NCBI GenBank assembly: GCA_049324315.1 | Contig: JBMOKU010000033.1 | Span: 186,001-250,000, forward strand | Source: JBMOKU01 sp049324315 | GTDB taxonomy: Bacteria; Bacillota; Clostridia; Peptostreptococcales; Thermotaleaceae | DNA length: 64,000 bases | Direction: 5' to 3' | Notes under the pieces: generated by a model | Told to the model about the DNA's origin: nothing | The model's input: only the letters and a program-made list of their open reading frames with translations | Database searches by the model: none | Program-made: the position numbers and the translations under genes | In this document: positions 43,433 to 51,892 of the stretch, in pieces | Layout: each line of letters begins with the position of its first letter | Position numbering within the stretch: the stretch's first letter is position 1

Positions 43433-44398
43433 TTACTGTAAATCCAAGCTTTCAGGAAGTACTTCCGGTCCTTTATGTTCGAGGGCTTCAATCATGTTCG
43501 TTATTTTCAAGCCTTCTTTTTTATATTTCATATTTATGAAATAGACTGTCCATATGATGGAGCTTATGGGGTTCAGCAGGATACCTACGACAAAATCTAT
43601 AAAAGGGCGGACCATGGCACTGTATAACATTACCTGTGATACGATAGATTCTCCACCTTGGACTTTCCCGAATACAAAGCTAAGTAATCCGATGGCAGCC
43701 CCAATGGATGCGTATATAGATACATTGACGCCCCAATGAAACATGGATATACTCCATACGCGAAAGGCATTTTTCAGAACCTCTCCCTTTGCAAATTGTA
43801 TACTCCTCCTAATAGATGCAAAGCCCTTTTCTTTATCAAATACAGCGATATGTAGGGAGTAAAACAAAAAGCTGCCTATAACTACTGTAATAAAAGACAA
43901 GAATAAGACATTAAATAGGAGGGAGATTAGTATGCTTGAAGCCATTTGCTGCTGAAAGGCCGTAATTGCTGCAGCCGTAACGCCTGCCAATCCTAGTATA
44001 AATAAGATAGGTATAAGACATATGGTCAAAGCCCCTACGACCCTAAAGATATATTTGAAGCTGCCAAAAGCCTTTCCTACGGCATCGGTTGCAGAGATAT
44101 CTTCTCCATTGATATAACCATAAGTCATATGAAAGATCCCTACGTTGCTTAAACACACCAGGCTTCCCATTCCCATAATTGTGACCGCCATAAGCAGCAC
44201 AAATCCGATAACACCATCCAGATTCGTCCAATACACCATAGGTAGAAGCAGCAATCCACCACCCAGCATTATCACAACCATGACAATAAAAAATAGGATC
44301 TGATAGCCTATTAAGCTTTTAAACTTCTTCTTGTATACCTCCAGGGAAAGATCCAACACCTTTGCATCCGTTATTTTTTCTTGAAACCATTTCTGCAT
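43433..44398 (-). CDS. Multi-pass membrane protein, first gene of the MoxR operon
   Basis: The 321-residue protein has about six hydrophobic helices and a cytoplasmic N-terminus that begins MQKWFQEKITDAKVLDLS, similar to the membrane domain (GPDPase_memb-like) found in glycerophosphodiesterases and in YciC-type proteins, but no enzyme domain is attached. The ATG at 44398 follows AAGGAGG; the longer ORF is unsupported. Position suggests a structural partner of the MoxR complex. A palindromic repeat (44420-44488) lies directly upstream of it. Confidence 0.7.
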   Translation of the reverse strand: MQKWFQEKITDAKVLDLSLEVYKKKFKSLIGYQILFFIVMVVIMLGGGLLLLPMVYWTNLDGVIGFVLLMAVTIMGMGSLVCLSNVGIFHMTYGYINGEDISATDAVGKAFGSFKYIFRVVGALTICLIPILFILGLAGVTAAAITAFQQQMASSILISLLFNVLFLSFITVVIGSFLFYSLHIAVFDKEKGFASIRRSIQFAKGEVLKNAFRVWSISMFHWGVNVSIYASIGAAIGLLSFVFGKVQGGESIVSQVMLYSAMVRPFIDFVVGILLNPISSIIWTVYFINMKYKKEGLKITNMIEALEHKGPEVLPESLDLQ

Positions 44399-44419
44399 AT
44401 TCAGCCTCCTTAAATCATT

Positions 44420-44488
44420 TTTGTAACACATAGGAAATTATGTACTTTAATAAATTGTAGATAAGTCATAATTTCCGTTATATGTTCC
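44420..44488. repeat. Dispersed palindromic repeat, copy A
   Basis: A 69-bp imperfect palindrome: AACACATAGGAAATTATG at one end, CATAATTTCCGTTATATGTT at the other. In inverted orientation it matches 61922-61991 with only scattered differences over its whole length. It lies just upstream of the MoxR-operon start, so it may also act as a leader hairpin. Confidence 0.65.
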
Positions 44489-44668
44489 AGCAAAGCCTAT
44501 CTACTCGTCTTCCAAAGGAAGGCTTCGCTCTATTATTTTACCATATTTTCTATATGCTGTAAGTATTTCTTTGGTTTTTCACGATGACAGTCAAGCTGTT
44601 TTTATCTGCTGAAGAGTGATTGTAAGATGACAAAATGGCCAATAGATAGGGATTCATAGCATAAAAAG

Positions 44669-44702
44669 AGAGTAAATTTTTTATTTACAAAAAACTTACT
44701 CT
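44669..44702. terminator. Hairpin with A/T tails (probable terminator)
   Basis: AGAGTAA and TTACTCT flank an A/T-only loop. It resembles the terminator at 49480-49511 in sequence (AGAGTAAATT), and may have served the racemase gene whose remnant lies at 44846-44896. Confidence 0.5.
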
Positions 44703-44845
44703 TACACAAATTATCTGCCAAATCATCCGTGGTTTCCTATTAAATTCTTCTATCTTTTTCATATGTTATTGACATTCTGTCAGGCAATACGATTAATAGG
44801 TACTGATCTCCAACAACAATATTTGTAATGTTGGAAGTCCTATTT

Positions 44846-44896
44846 CTACTTAATCTTATCTAAATTAACTATCAATAATGAATATCTGTCTTTCAT
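44846..44896 (-). pseudogene. Remnant of a third ornithine/alanine-racemase-like gene (5' end)
   Basis: An ATG followed by 16 codons reads MKDRYSLLIVNLDKIK and then stops. The intact gene at 50412-51503 begins MKDRYPLLEINLDKIN. The similarity holds at DNA level (ATCTTATCTAAATTAA is shared on the plus strand). The rest of the gene is missing between here and the terminator at 44669. Confidence 0.7.
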
Positions 44897-44991
44897 AATG
44901 ATCTCTGAAGAATTGTCGTTAGGTTCCATTTCACATGATAGACTGCAAAATAACGACCACCGTAAAATTCATTTCATTACCAGTCATAATT

Positions 44992-46437
44992 CTAACTGGA
45001 TAACTCCCGTATAATGCGGGCCAGTATTTTAATTCCTCTTTTCATGTCCTCCATGGATGCGTAGGAGTAACTAATCCGAATATATTTATTGGGTGTTGTG
45101 TCATACAAATATCCGGGATATATGATTAAGTTATGGGCGGCTGCTTTTTCGAAAAGTTTTTGCATTGAAATATCGGCGAGAATTTCTACCCATACAAAAA
45201 AGCCTCCTGAAGGTATTTCCCATCGAGCCAAATCGCCAAAGTTACATGCCAGCAGTTCTAATGTATTATCCCTTCTTTGCCTTAAACTCTGTCGCAGCTT
45301 TTCCGTATGTATTTGATGAAGTCCTGTTTCAAACCATTTTGCCACCGCCAGCTGAGCAAGAGAACTGGAACCATAATCTATCTGCATTTTAAGATCCGCT
45401 AGTCTATCGATAACCCGTTCCGGGCCCACAATCCAGCCAATTCGTAGACCTGAACTTAAAGATTTGGATACACTCCCCACATAGAGAACGAGACCTTTGT
45501 CATCCATACTCTTCAAAGATACAGGGGGAGGTTTGTCGATCCAAAGTTCTCTATAAACATCATCTTCGATGATTGGAATATTCTCTTTTTCACAGGTTTT
45601 TATTAAAAGCTTTCTCCTTTCTAGGGACATCATACGACCTGTGGGGTTTTGAAAGTTTGGAATCGTGTAAAGTATACTGGACCTGGCTTTTTTACCGTAA
45701 TCCTTTAACAAGTCAACCCGTATTCCTTCATTATCCATTGGAATCCCTGCGCGCTTCATCCCTAATGACTGAAATACTTCTAATGAATATAAGAAAGAAG
45801 GTTTTTCTAAAAAAACCAGTGAGCCTTGATGTAATAATCCCATAGATATTAATTGAATTGACTGCAGAGCACCGGATACAATCAAAATATTTTCTGGTGG
45901 GGCATAAATATCAATGGATTTTAAGTAACGACTAACTTGATCACGCAATTCCGGCATACCCTTCGGTTCCTCATAGCCCAATTTATTCAGTGTTCTTCCG
46001 ATATCCCCTAATATTTTCTGCATTTCACTTCCTGGAAATAATTCGGACGAAGCCTCACCGGTCCCCAGTCGCAGCATATTGTCTTTGAACTCGTTGTTAT
46101 TAATAACTTGTAATGTACCCTTATTAGAATTGTGAATTCCTTCTTCAATATAACTCTGCCAGTTAGGTAGGCGTTCTAAATGAGAAGGCAAATGCCTGGA
46201 CACCCAGGTTCCACGCTTCCCTTTAGATTGCAGCAATCCTAAAAACTTAAGTTCCTCGAGGGCTTCCATCACCGTACTCCTATTTACTTCAAATGATGAA
46301 GCGAGTTCCCGCTGGGTTGGAATCGGTGAACCTGGTGGAAGATCACCGCATTTGATTTTCGTAACGAAATAGTCAACGATTTGCTGATAAATGGATTTTT
46401 TATCTTCACGATCAGGTTTCCATCTCCAAACTTCCAT
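44992..46437 (-). CDS. MocR-type regulator (GntR HTH plus aminotransferase-like domain)
   Basis: The protein of about 481 residues has an N-terminal GntR winged HTH (PIPTQRELASSFEVNRSTVMEAL), a linker, and a fold-type-I PLP domain with the PLP lysine in YVGSVSKSLSSGLRIG, plus PNFQNPTGRMM and EDDVYREL. ATG at 46437 is preferred because GGGAGG lies nine bases upstream; the earlier ATG at 46467 would put that site inside the gene. It lies 84 bp downstream of a racemase-like gene in the same direction, which suggests control of D-/L-amino-acid metabolism. Confidence 0.92.
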   Translation of the reverse strand: MEVWRWKPDREDKKSIYQQIVDYFVTKIKCGDLPPGSPIPTQRELASSFEVNRSTVMEALEELKFLGLLQSKGKRGTWVSRHLPSHLERLPNWQSYIEEGIHNSNKGTLQVINNNEFKDNMLRLGTGEASSELFPGSEMQKILGDIGRTLNKLGYEEPKGMPELRDQVSRYLKSIDIYAPPENILIVSGALQSIQLISMGLLHQGSLVFLEKPSFLYSLEVFQSLGMKRAGIPMDNEGIRVDLLKDYGKKARSSILYTIPNFQNPTGRMMSLERRKLLIKTCEKENIPIIEDDVYRELWIDKPPPVSLKSMDDKGLVLYVGSVSKSLSSGLRIGWIVGPERVIDRLADLKMQIDYGSSSLAQLAVAKWFETGLHQIHTEKLRQSLRQRRDNTLELLACNFGDLARWEIPSGGFFVWVEILADISMQKLFEKAAAHNLIIYPGYLYDTTPNKYIRISYSYASMEDMKRGIKILARIIRELSS

Positions 46438-46521
46438 CCACTTTAAACCTCCCTTGCCATTGCCCAAAGTATTATTTGAAAAAGCTCTTCCCTCTCCATA
46501 AAAGTGGAATTAAAGTTTTCA

Positions 46522-47625
46522 TTATGATTGATAGTTGAAGACTTTTTTTACATACTGAGATGCAGATAAAAATACCATTGCTTGATAAAACATCATGAAC
46601 TCAAGAACATCTCCAACCTGAATGTCTTTTTTGCAGTCTTCTATGTCAATAATCAAATGGTCGCTGCTGCTCCCCACAGTTTCAACACCTTCAAGCAAAG
46701 GAATTAGTTTAGTATGGTCTCCAAAATCCTGCTTGCCAACCGCAAGCAGGGCCCTCTTTCTTATTCCTTTATCAATATAGATCGGCTTATTTCCATACGC
46801 ATCAACAAATGTCTCTCCAATTGGATGGCTTGGTTTGTTTTTGACTTCAATAACCTGTGCCTTCAATATGAAAGTATCCTGATGCATACCTTTCATTTCG
46901 ATATTCCATAAATCAGGTAAATCTCTATTAATAAGAATTGCCTCACCAAACCTAAGGTTGTTAACTTTCGTAGGCATTTTGCCTTGGAGCAGCAATGGTA
47001 TTGAAGTGCTGGCTCCCCCCGAAACAATTTCAAGCTTTCTTCCTATTTTGTTTTCTATATCCTCAGCCAAAGTACAAAGACTGCCTATGTTTTCCTGACT
47101 TGGTTTTATTGAACCGTAACAGCCTACATTGGTGCCTATACCTAGAAATTTTACATGTCTAAGGCTTTTCTCAATATATTCGGCAAGATTAATAAGTTCA
47201 TTTTTATCAAAGAAGCCTTCACGTAAATCCCCGACATCAAGCATCAAAACAACACTATGCATTACATTCTTTCTACGGCATATCTTTTCTATTTCTTCTA
47301 CTGTATGCCATTCAGAATTGAGACTTATATCAATATTTCCTGCAATATATTCTAATTCACAGGGTCTAGGTATTCTATTAAGCATGGTAGGCTTAGTAAT
47401 TCCTTGCTTTTTTAACTTTAGCAATTGTTCTATACGAGAACTTGCAATGTGTTCACAATCTGCTCTGATAAATTCTTTAGCAACTTCAGGTATACCGTTA
47501 AAGCCTTTTATTACACCTGTTACGCTTATCCCATTTTGTCTACACAAATCAACAAGTTTTTTTGCATTTTCATAAATATTATTCATGTTAATCTGCAGTA
47601 TAGGATACATAGCTTTTTTTCCCAT
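46522..47625 (-). CDS. Ornithine/alanine-racemase-family PLP enzyme, copy 1
   Basis: The 367-residue fold-type-III PLP enzyme has the PLP lysine at Lys40 (GVIKGFNGIPEV), VVLMLDVGDLREGFF, GIGTNVGCYG, IVSGGASTSIPLL, LRFGEAILINRDL and VGSSSDHLIIDIEDC. The pattern matches clostridial ornithine racemase (Orr) and the YhfX-like group more than housekeeping alanine racemase. It probably interconverts the L and D forms of an amino acid such as ornithine; no ornithine aminomutase genes are nearby. ATG follows AGGAGGG. It has a close paralog at 50412-51503. Confidence 0.85.
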   Translation of the reverse strand: MGKKAMYPILQINMNNIYENAKKLVDLCRQNGISVTGVIKGFNGIPEVAKEFIRADCEHIASSRIEQLLKLKKQGITKPTMLNRIPRPCELEYIAGNIDISLNSEWHTVEEIEKICRRKNVMHSVVLMLDVGDLREGFFDKNELINLAEYIEKSLRHVKFLGIGTNVGCYGSIKPSQENIGSLCTLAEDIENKIGRKLEIVSGGASTSIPLLLQGKMPTKVNNLRFGEAILINRDLPDLWNIEMKGMHQDTFILKAQVIEVKNKPSHPIGETFVDAYGNKPIYIDKGIRKRALLAVGKQDFGDHTKLIPLLEGVETVGSSSDHLIIDIEDCKKDIQVGDVLEFMMFYQAMVFLSASQYVKKVFNYQS

Positions 47626-47750
47626 AACGCTCCCTCCTAATAGAAAATATACTTTTATATTTCAAGTATAGCAAAAGACATTTTATATAACTCCATCCAT
47701 ATATCAAAAGCTTCAGCCAACCATAAATAACATGTACTTTCTTATGCAAT

Positions 47751-47789
47751 AAAAAAAGTCCTCGACACTTATTCAGCTAATCAAGGACT
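47751..47789 (-). terminator. Terminator of the chemoreceptor gene
   Basis: AGTCCTCGA and TCAAGGACT form a 9-bp stem (one mismatch), followed on the minus strand by seven T residues. Confidence 0.8.
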
Positions 47790-47798
47790 CCATCTTCT

Positions 47799-49334
47799 CT
47801 AACCCAATGTCAAATCGGCCATTAGAACACCTATTATTTTTCCAAAGCTGTCTTTTACGGGTGTCGACATGGCAATACAGTAATTATTAGAATCTAAAGA
47901 TATGTATGGTTCGGAAACATAATCTTTCCCCGCGATTCCTTTTTTAAAATATTCTCTATGGGCAAAATTCGTATACAAGCTTTCATCATATAGTGTTTTA
48001 TCGATACCAATTCCAACGGTTTCTCCATGGATATCAAAAAGGCAAATGATTTCAAAGAACTTGTGCTTAGTATATGCATCATATAGTTTCCTATCACAGG
48101 TATTTCTTTCAAAGGGCTGTAATGTTCGATCCGAAGCTATGGACTTTAGTACTTGAAAACCTTGCTGAATGTAGGTATCTATTTCATGATCAATTTCATA
48201 GGATTTTACAAATCCGTGGATGATATCTTTGATTTCGCCAGTCATATGATTCAGTTCTTTAAGAGAGCCGAACATATCTTCAACAAGGGAAGCTTGCTGC
48301 TGTGTGGTTGCAGAAGCTTCTTGAGCACCGGCTGAACATTGCTGTGCATTTTCAGATATATTTTTCATAAGGTCTTTTATATGTTGAATGACATTCGCCT
48401 CATCTTTTGCTAAATAACATATGCTGTCAATAGAGGATAATGTATCTTTCGTCGTGGAAATTGCACAGTCAAAATATTTTTTTGCATCATTGGCATGGAG
48501 GATATTATTTCTTATCTGCTCAGTATCTTTATGTATTTCATCGGCAAGGGTATTGATCTCTTGTAGGATGCTGCTTAACAATATTTCAATTTCTTGTGCG
48601 TATTGGGACGCTTGTTCTGCCAATTTTTTTACTTCATTGGCAACAACAGCGAAACCCTTACCCATTTCACCAGCACGGGCTGCTTCAATAGATGCATTAA
48701 GTGCTAAGAGATTTGTATTTTCACTGATTACTCGAACGGACTCTGTAATTACGTGAATTTCTTGAGCTTTATTTTCTAAATGACTGATTCTCTTAGAAAG
48801 ATAATAGCTGTTTTCAGCGTTTTCATTCAAACTTTGTAGAAGCTGGTCGTAAACCTCCACGCTTTTACTTATCGTTCCCATGCCTATAATGGCTTGACCT
48901 TTCGTGGTTTCTGTACTAAATACAATTTTTTGAAAATCTTCTCCTATTTTTTCTGTCATTTTGAAAGCTTGTACAACATCATTTGCTTGAGATTCAAAAC
49001 CAGTGGCTATCTCTGCTATAGATTGGGCATTTTGCTTGATTCCACTGTTAATATACTCAGCATTTTGTGTTATTTGCAGGACATGTTTTTTGATTTTATC
49101 ACCTGTTGAGCCTACGATAGCAATGAATCTCCTCATGTTGCCCATAAACGCATTGACCATTTTGCAGATGTCCGTTAAAATCCCCATTTCTTTTGTATTC
49201 ATCTTTTTTGTAAAATCTCCATCTACAATATGAGCCATTTTTCTTTGGATGTGTTTTAATTTTCTCAATGTAGCGATCGTGAACATAAGTAAAATGAAAA
49301 AAAGCCCTAATAGAATAGCAAAAATAAAATTCAT
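47799..49334 (-). CDS. Chemoreceptor with C-terminal Cache/PDC-like sensor domain
   Basis: The 511-residue protein has one N-terminal membrane helix (about 2-20), a HAMP-like linker, and the chemotaxis signalling domain (about 95-365; tip NLLALNASIEAARAGE, MGKGFAVVANEVKKLAEQ). A C-terminal domain (about 385-511) has the PDC/Cache pattern YTNFAHREYFKKGI, SEPYISLDSNNYCIAMSTPV and GVLMADLTLG. The usual order (outside sensor, then signalling domain) is therefore reversed, and the sensor should be in the cytoplasm. ATG at 49334 follows GGGAGGA; the upstream TTG overlaps that site. Confidence 0.88.
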   Translation of the reverse strand: MNFIFAILLGLFFILLMFTIATLRKLKHIQRKMAHIVDGDFTKKMNTKEMGILTDICKMVNAFMGNMRRFIAIVGSTGDKIKKHVLQITQNAEYINSGIKQNAQSIAEIATGFESQANDVVQAFKMTEKIGEDFQKIVFSTETTKGQAIIGMGTISKSVEVYDQLLQSLNENAENSYYLSKRISHLENKAQEIHVITESVRVISENTNLLALNASIEAARAGEMGKGFAVVANEVKKLAEQASQYAQEIEILLSSILQEINTLADEIHKDTEQIRNNILHANDAKKYFDCAISTTKDTLSSIDSICYLAKDEANVIQHIKDLMKNISENAQQCSAGAQEASATTQQQASLVEDMFGSLKELNHMTGEIKDIIHGFVKSYEIDHEIDTYIQQGFQVLKSIASDRTLQPFERNTCDRKLYDAYTKHKFFEIICLFDIHGETVGIGIDKTLYDESLYTNFAHREYFKKGIAGKDYVSEPYISLDSNNYCIAMSTPVKDSFGKIIGVLMADLTLG

Positions 49335-49479
49335 ATAAATCCTCCCAATCAAAATTAGAGTAAAGTTTATCCTAGTCCATTATACAACACATGTATAACA
49401 AAGAATATTCTAATAATTATGAAAATTTCGGCATATGTATTCAATAAACACTGTTTGAGGGATTCTATATGAATAGTAA

Positions 49480-49511
49480 AGAGTAAATTCTTCATTTGAA
49501 AAATTTACTCT
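49480..49511 (-). terminator. Terminator of the DUF6920-type gene
   Basis: AGAGTAAATT and AATTTACTCT form a 10-bp perfect stem, nine bases past the stop codon. Confidence 0.65.
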
Positions 49512-49519
49512 TGTTGGAA

Positions 49520-50356
49520 TCACTGATTGTATTCAATTTCTTTGATATCCACCCTTGCATAGCAATAATCGCCCTCCTGGAAATGCCACACGGCTTCTCC
49601 ACCGTCCATAATCTTCACTCCGTTCACTTCTTTATATCCTTTGACCGGTGTCGACCATCTTACTTTTTCATAGGTTTTGCCCGTGGGTGAATAATATCGA
49701 TCGTCGGAAACAAAATTGATCAATTCCCCTTTTTCATTGAAATATAATACTGCAGATACTTCGTACCCATTATTATTAAAGGTCGCTTTTGCTGTCAGAT
49801 CATCGATGGCTTCCCATTGAATTCTTTCATCGATCAGGCTGGCGGGTGTCAGCAAGCACATATCATTGAAAACAGTAACAGTCTCACCTTGGTTCATCTC
49901 CTGTCCCATTCCCTCAGCCACGGTGATCAACCCTGCCAGTTTTATCAACATAGACGCCTTTGCATTGGAATAAGTATGCAAGCCGATGACCGGAACCCCG
50001 AACATTTTCATTTCTATGAGATATAGTCTCATAGGCTCATCAAAAAAGCTATGTTGCTGTGCTTGTATCCTATTCCAACCTCTTTTCGGGTCGGTTTTGA
50101 ATTCTCCATCAAAGACAACCCTCACATTTCTCACTTTTTCCTTACCTATCACACCTGTATACCGTAGATATTTTTGAACCGGCTCCGGTAGATGTTTGAT
50201 ATCCTTTTCTGTTAGAATTTGGCTTTGTGGACTCATTATGCTGCCAAGGGCCTTTGACACTTCGTTTATATATGTTCTTTTTAATGCTTGTGATTTATAT
50301 ATACAAAGTGAAGTCCCTATTCCTATCAGCATAGGAAAGATATAGTTTTTTAGCAT
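49520..50356 (-). CDS. DUF6920/DUF6544-type membrane-anchored protein
   Basis: The protein of about 278 residues has one N-terminal helix (about 3-22) and a beta-rich domain: LPEPVQKYLRYTGVIG, RVVFDGEFKTDP, WEAIDDLTAKATF and PTGKTYEKVRWSTPV. This matches a family of unknown function annotated as DUF6544/DUF6920. ATG at 50356 follows GGGGAAG. It lies directly after the second racemase-like gene (56 bp), probably in the same operon. Extracytoplasmic localisation is inferred. No catalytic motif recognised. Confidence 0.65.
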   Translation of the reverse strand: MLKNYIFPMLIGIGTSLCIYKSQALKRTYINEVSKALGSIMSPQSQILTEKDIKHLPEPVQKYLRYTGVIGKEKVRNVRVVFDGEFKTDPKRGWNRIQAQQHSFFDEPMRLYLIEMKMFGVPVIGLHTYSNAKASMLIKLAGLITVAEGMGQEMNQGETVTVFNDMCLLTPASLIDERIQWEAIDDLTAKATFNNNGYEVSAVLYFNEKGELINFVSDDRYYSPTGKTYEKVRWSTPVKGYKEVNGVKIMDGGEAVWHFQEGDYCYARVDIKEIEYNQ

Positions 50357-50411
50357 TGTCACTTCCCCTTTTTTATATAGACTAAAAAGCCGTCTGTATC
50401 TTATAGGGAAG

Positions 50412-51503
50412 TTATCTTATAAATTTTTTCTCGACAGAGGGTGACCCGGTAAGATATAGCATTGGACCATAGAACATTTCAAATTCCATCACGTCTCCAA
50501 GATTTATCTCCTGTCCACATTCCTCAACATCCACAATTAGATGGTCACTGCTTGCACCAACAATTTTTACACCTTGAAGTTTTGGAATCAAACTGTCATA
50601 GAAAACAAAATCCTGCTTGCCCACTGCCAATATTGCTCTTTTTCTTATTCCACTGTCGATATATTCCGGCTTTTTGCCAAAGGCATCTACAAAAAGTTCA
50701 CCGATTGGATACGTGGGCTTTTCTCTAACTTCTATGACTTGTGCCTTTAACACAATCGTATCCTTATGTATATATGGCATATCATATCCCCATAAATCCA
50801 CCAAATCTCTTCCTAAAAGTATCCCTTCGCCGATTCTAAGATGATTGATTCCTTCCGGCATTGTTCCTTCCAGTATAAGAGGAATGGACGTCGTTGCTCC
50901 TCCAGATACGATCTCCAGTTTTCTTCCAATGCGTTCCTCGATTTTCTGGGCTATCCTACAAAGTCTACCTAAATTTTCAGGCGTAGGCTTTACAGAGCCA
51001 TAACATCCTAAGTTTGTACCTATGCCCATCAGTTCCACCTGCGTAAGATGATTTTCTGTAAAAACCGTCAGATCTTCAAACTCCTTCTCATCTATAATTC
51101 CTTCTCGAAGATCACCTAGATCAAACATCAAAATAACTTTATGCTTTTTTTCTTGCCGTATGCATTCTTCTTCAATTCTTTCGAGGGTTTTGCGTTCTGA
51201 ATTAAGACTAATATCTACAATATCAACTAACTCATCGATTTCACTAAGCATTGGTAGTCTTAGAAGCATCAAGGGAAGCTTACACCCTTTTTTCTTTATG
51301 CTTCTTAGCTGATCCATACGGGAATGGGCTATATGAGAACAGTCTCCGTTCATGAAGATGTCAACAATCTCCGGTATAGCGTTTACCCCTTTCACCACGC
51401 CAGACACCGAAATACCTCTTTCTTTACATAAATCGGTGATGAAAGCCAGATTTTGATTGATCTTATCTAAATTAATCTCTAGCAATGGATATCTATCTTT
51501 CAT
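50412..51503 (-). CDS. Ornithine/alanine-racemase-family PLP enzyme, copy 2
   Basis: The 363-residue paralog of the product of 46522-47625 has the PLP lysine at Lys38 (GVVKGVNAIPEI) and the same blocks: MFDLGDLREGII, GIGTNLGCYGSVKP, IVSGGATTSIPL, LRIGEGILLGRDL, VGASSDHLIVDVEEC. Two intact copies in 5 kb suggest different substrates or duplication under selection. ATG follows GGGGGAGC. A DUF6920-type gene follows in the same direction. Confidence 0.87.
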   Translation of the reverse strand: MKDRYPLLEINLDKINQNLAFITDLCKERGISVSGVVKGVNAIPEIVDIFMNGDCSHIAHSRMDQLRSIKKKGCKLPLMLLRLPMLSEIDELVDIVDISLNSERKTLERIEEECIRQEKKHKVILMFDLGDLREGIIDEKEFEDLTVFTENHLTQVELMGIGTNLGCYGSVKPTPENLGRLCRIAQKIEERIGRKLEIVSGGATTSIPLILEGTMPEGINHLRIGEGILLGRDLVDLWGYDMPYIHKDTIVLKAQVIEVREKPTYPIGELFVDAFGKKPEYIDSGIRKRAILAVGKQDFVFYDSLIPKLQGVKIVGASSDHLIVDVEECGQEINLGDVMEFEMFYGPMLYLTGSPSVEKKFIR

Positions 51504-51757
51504 GATGCTCCCCCTTCATCATTTATTAAAGAACAGAATTGGTGCTTTTTTACATTATATCCTAAAAAATATTAAAGAAGTAGATGTACATAGAAAATTT
51601 ATCATAAAAGATATCATAATTGAAAAAACCACCTTCCGCATGGATCGTACTCGAAGATGGTTAATCACATATATAAATAAATTTTTAAGCACTGCGGCGG
51701 ACATACTTAACTATTAGATAAAAAAATCCTTCTTGGTTCGAAGGAGGAATAAAATAA
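51504..51757. other. Intergenic region between divergent genes, no gene seen
   Basis: About 250 bp, AT-rich. A hairpin (AACCACCTTC and GAAGATGGTT, near 51628-51663) and a second one (CCTTC/GAAGG near 51728-51744, followed on the minus strand by seven T residues) are present. An open frame on the plus strand has no ribosome site or similarity I can see. Confidence 0.4.
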
Positions 51758-51786
51758 TTGACAGCATGGAATTGTAAGTATATAAT
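51758..51786 (+). promoter_or_regulatory. Consensus sigma-A promoter of the MBL-fold gene
   Basis: TTGACA, a 17-bp spacer and TATAAT: both boxes perfect. The start site near 51793 leaves a roughly 100-nt, very AT-rich leader. A perfect promoter suggests either strong expression or a repressor. Confidence 0.8.
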
Positions 51787-51892
51787 ATAATAATAAAATT
51801 TTTAGAATATTATATCATAAAATTTCACATTTGTCAATATTTTTTGCACGAGAAGATGATAATCTTTTATCTTACTCAAATGGAGGGATATT

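Noticed and set aside
51457..51717. 86-codon plus-strand frame upstream of the MBL gene
   Set aside because: It starts inside the racemase gene on the other strand and has no ribosome site or recognisable motif.
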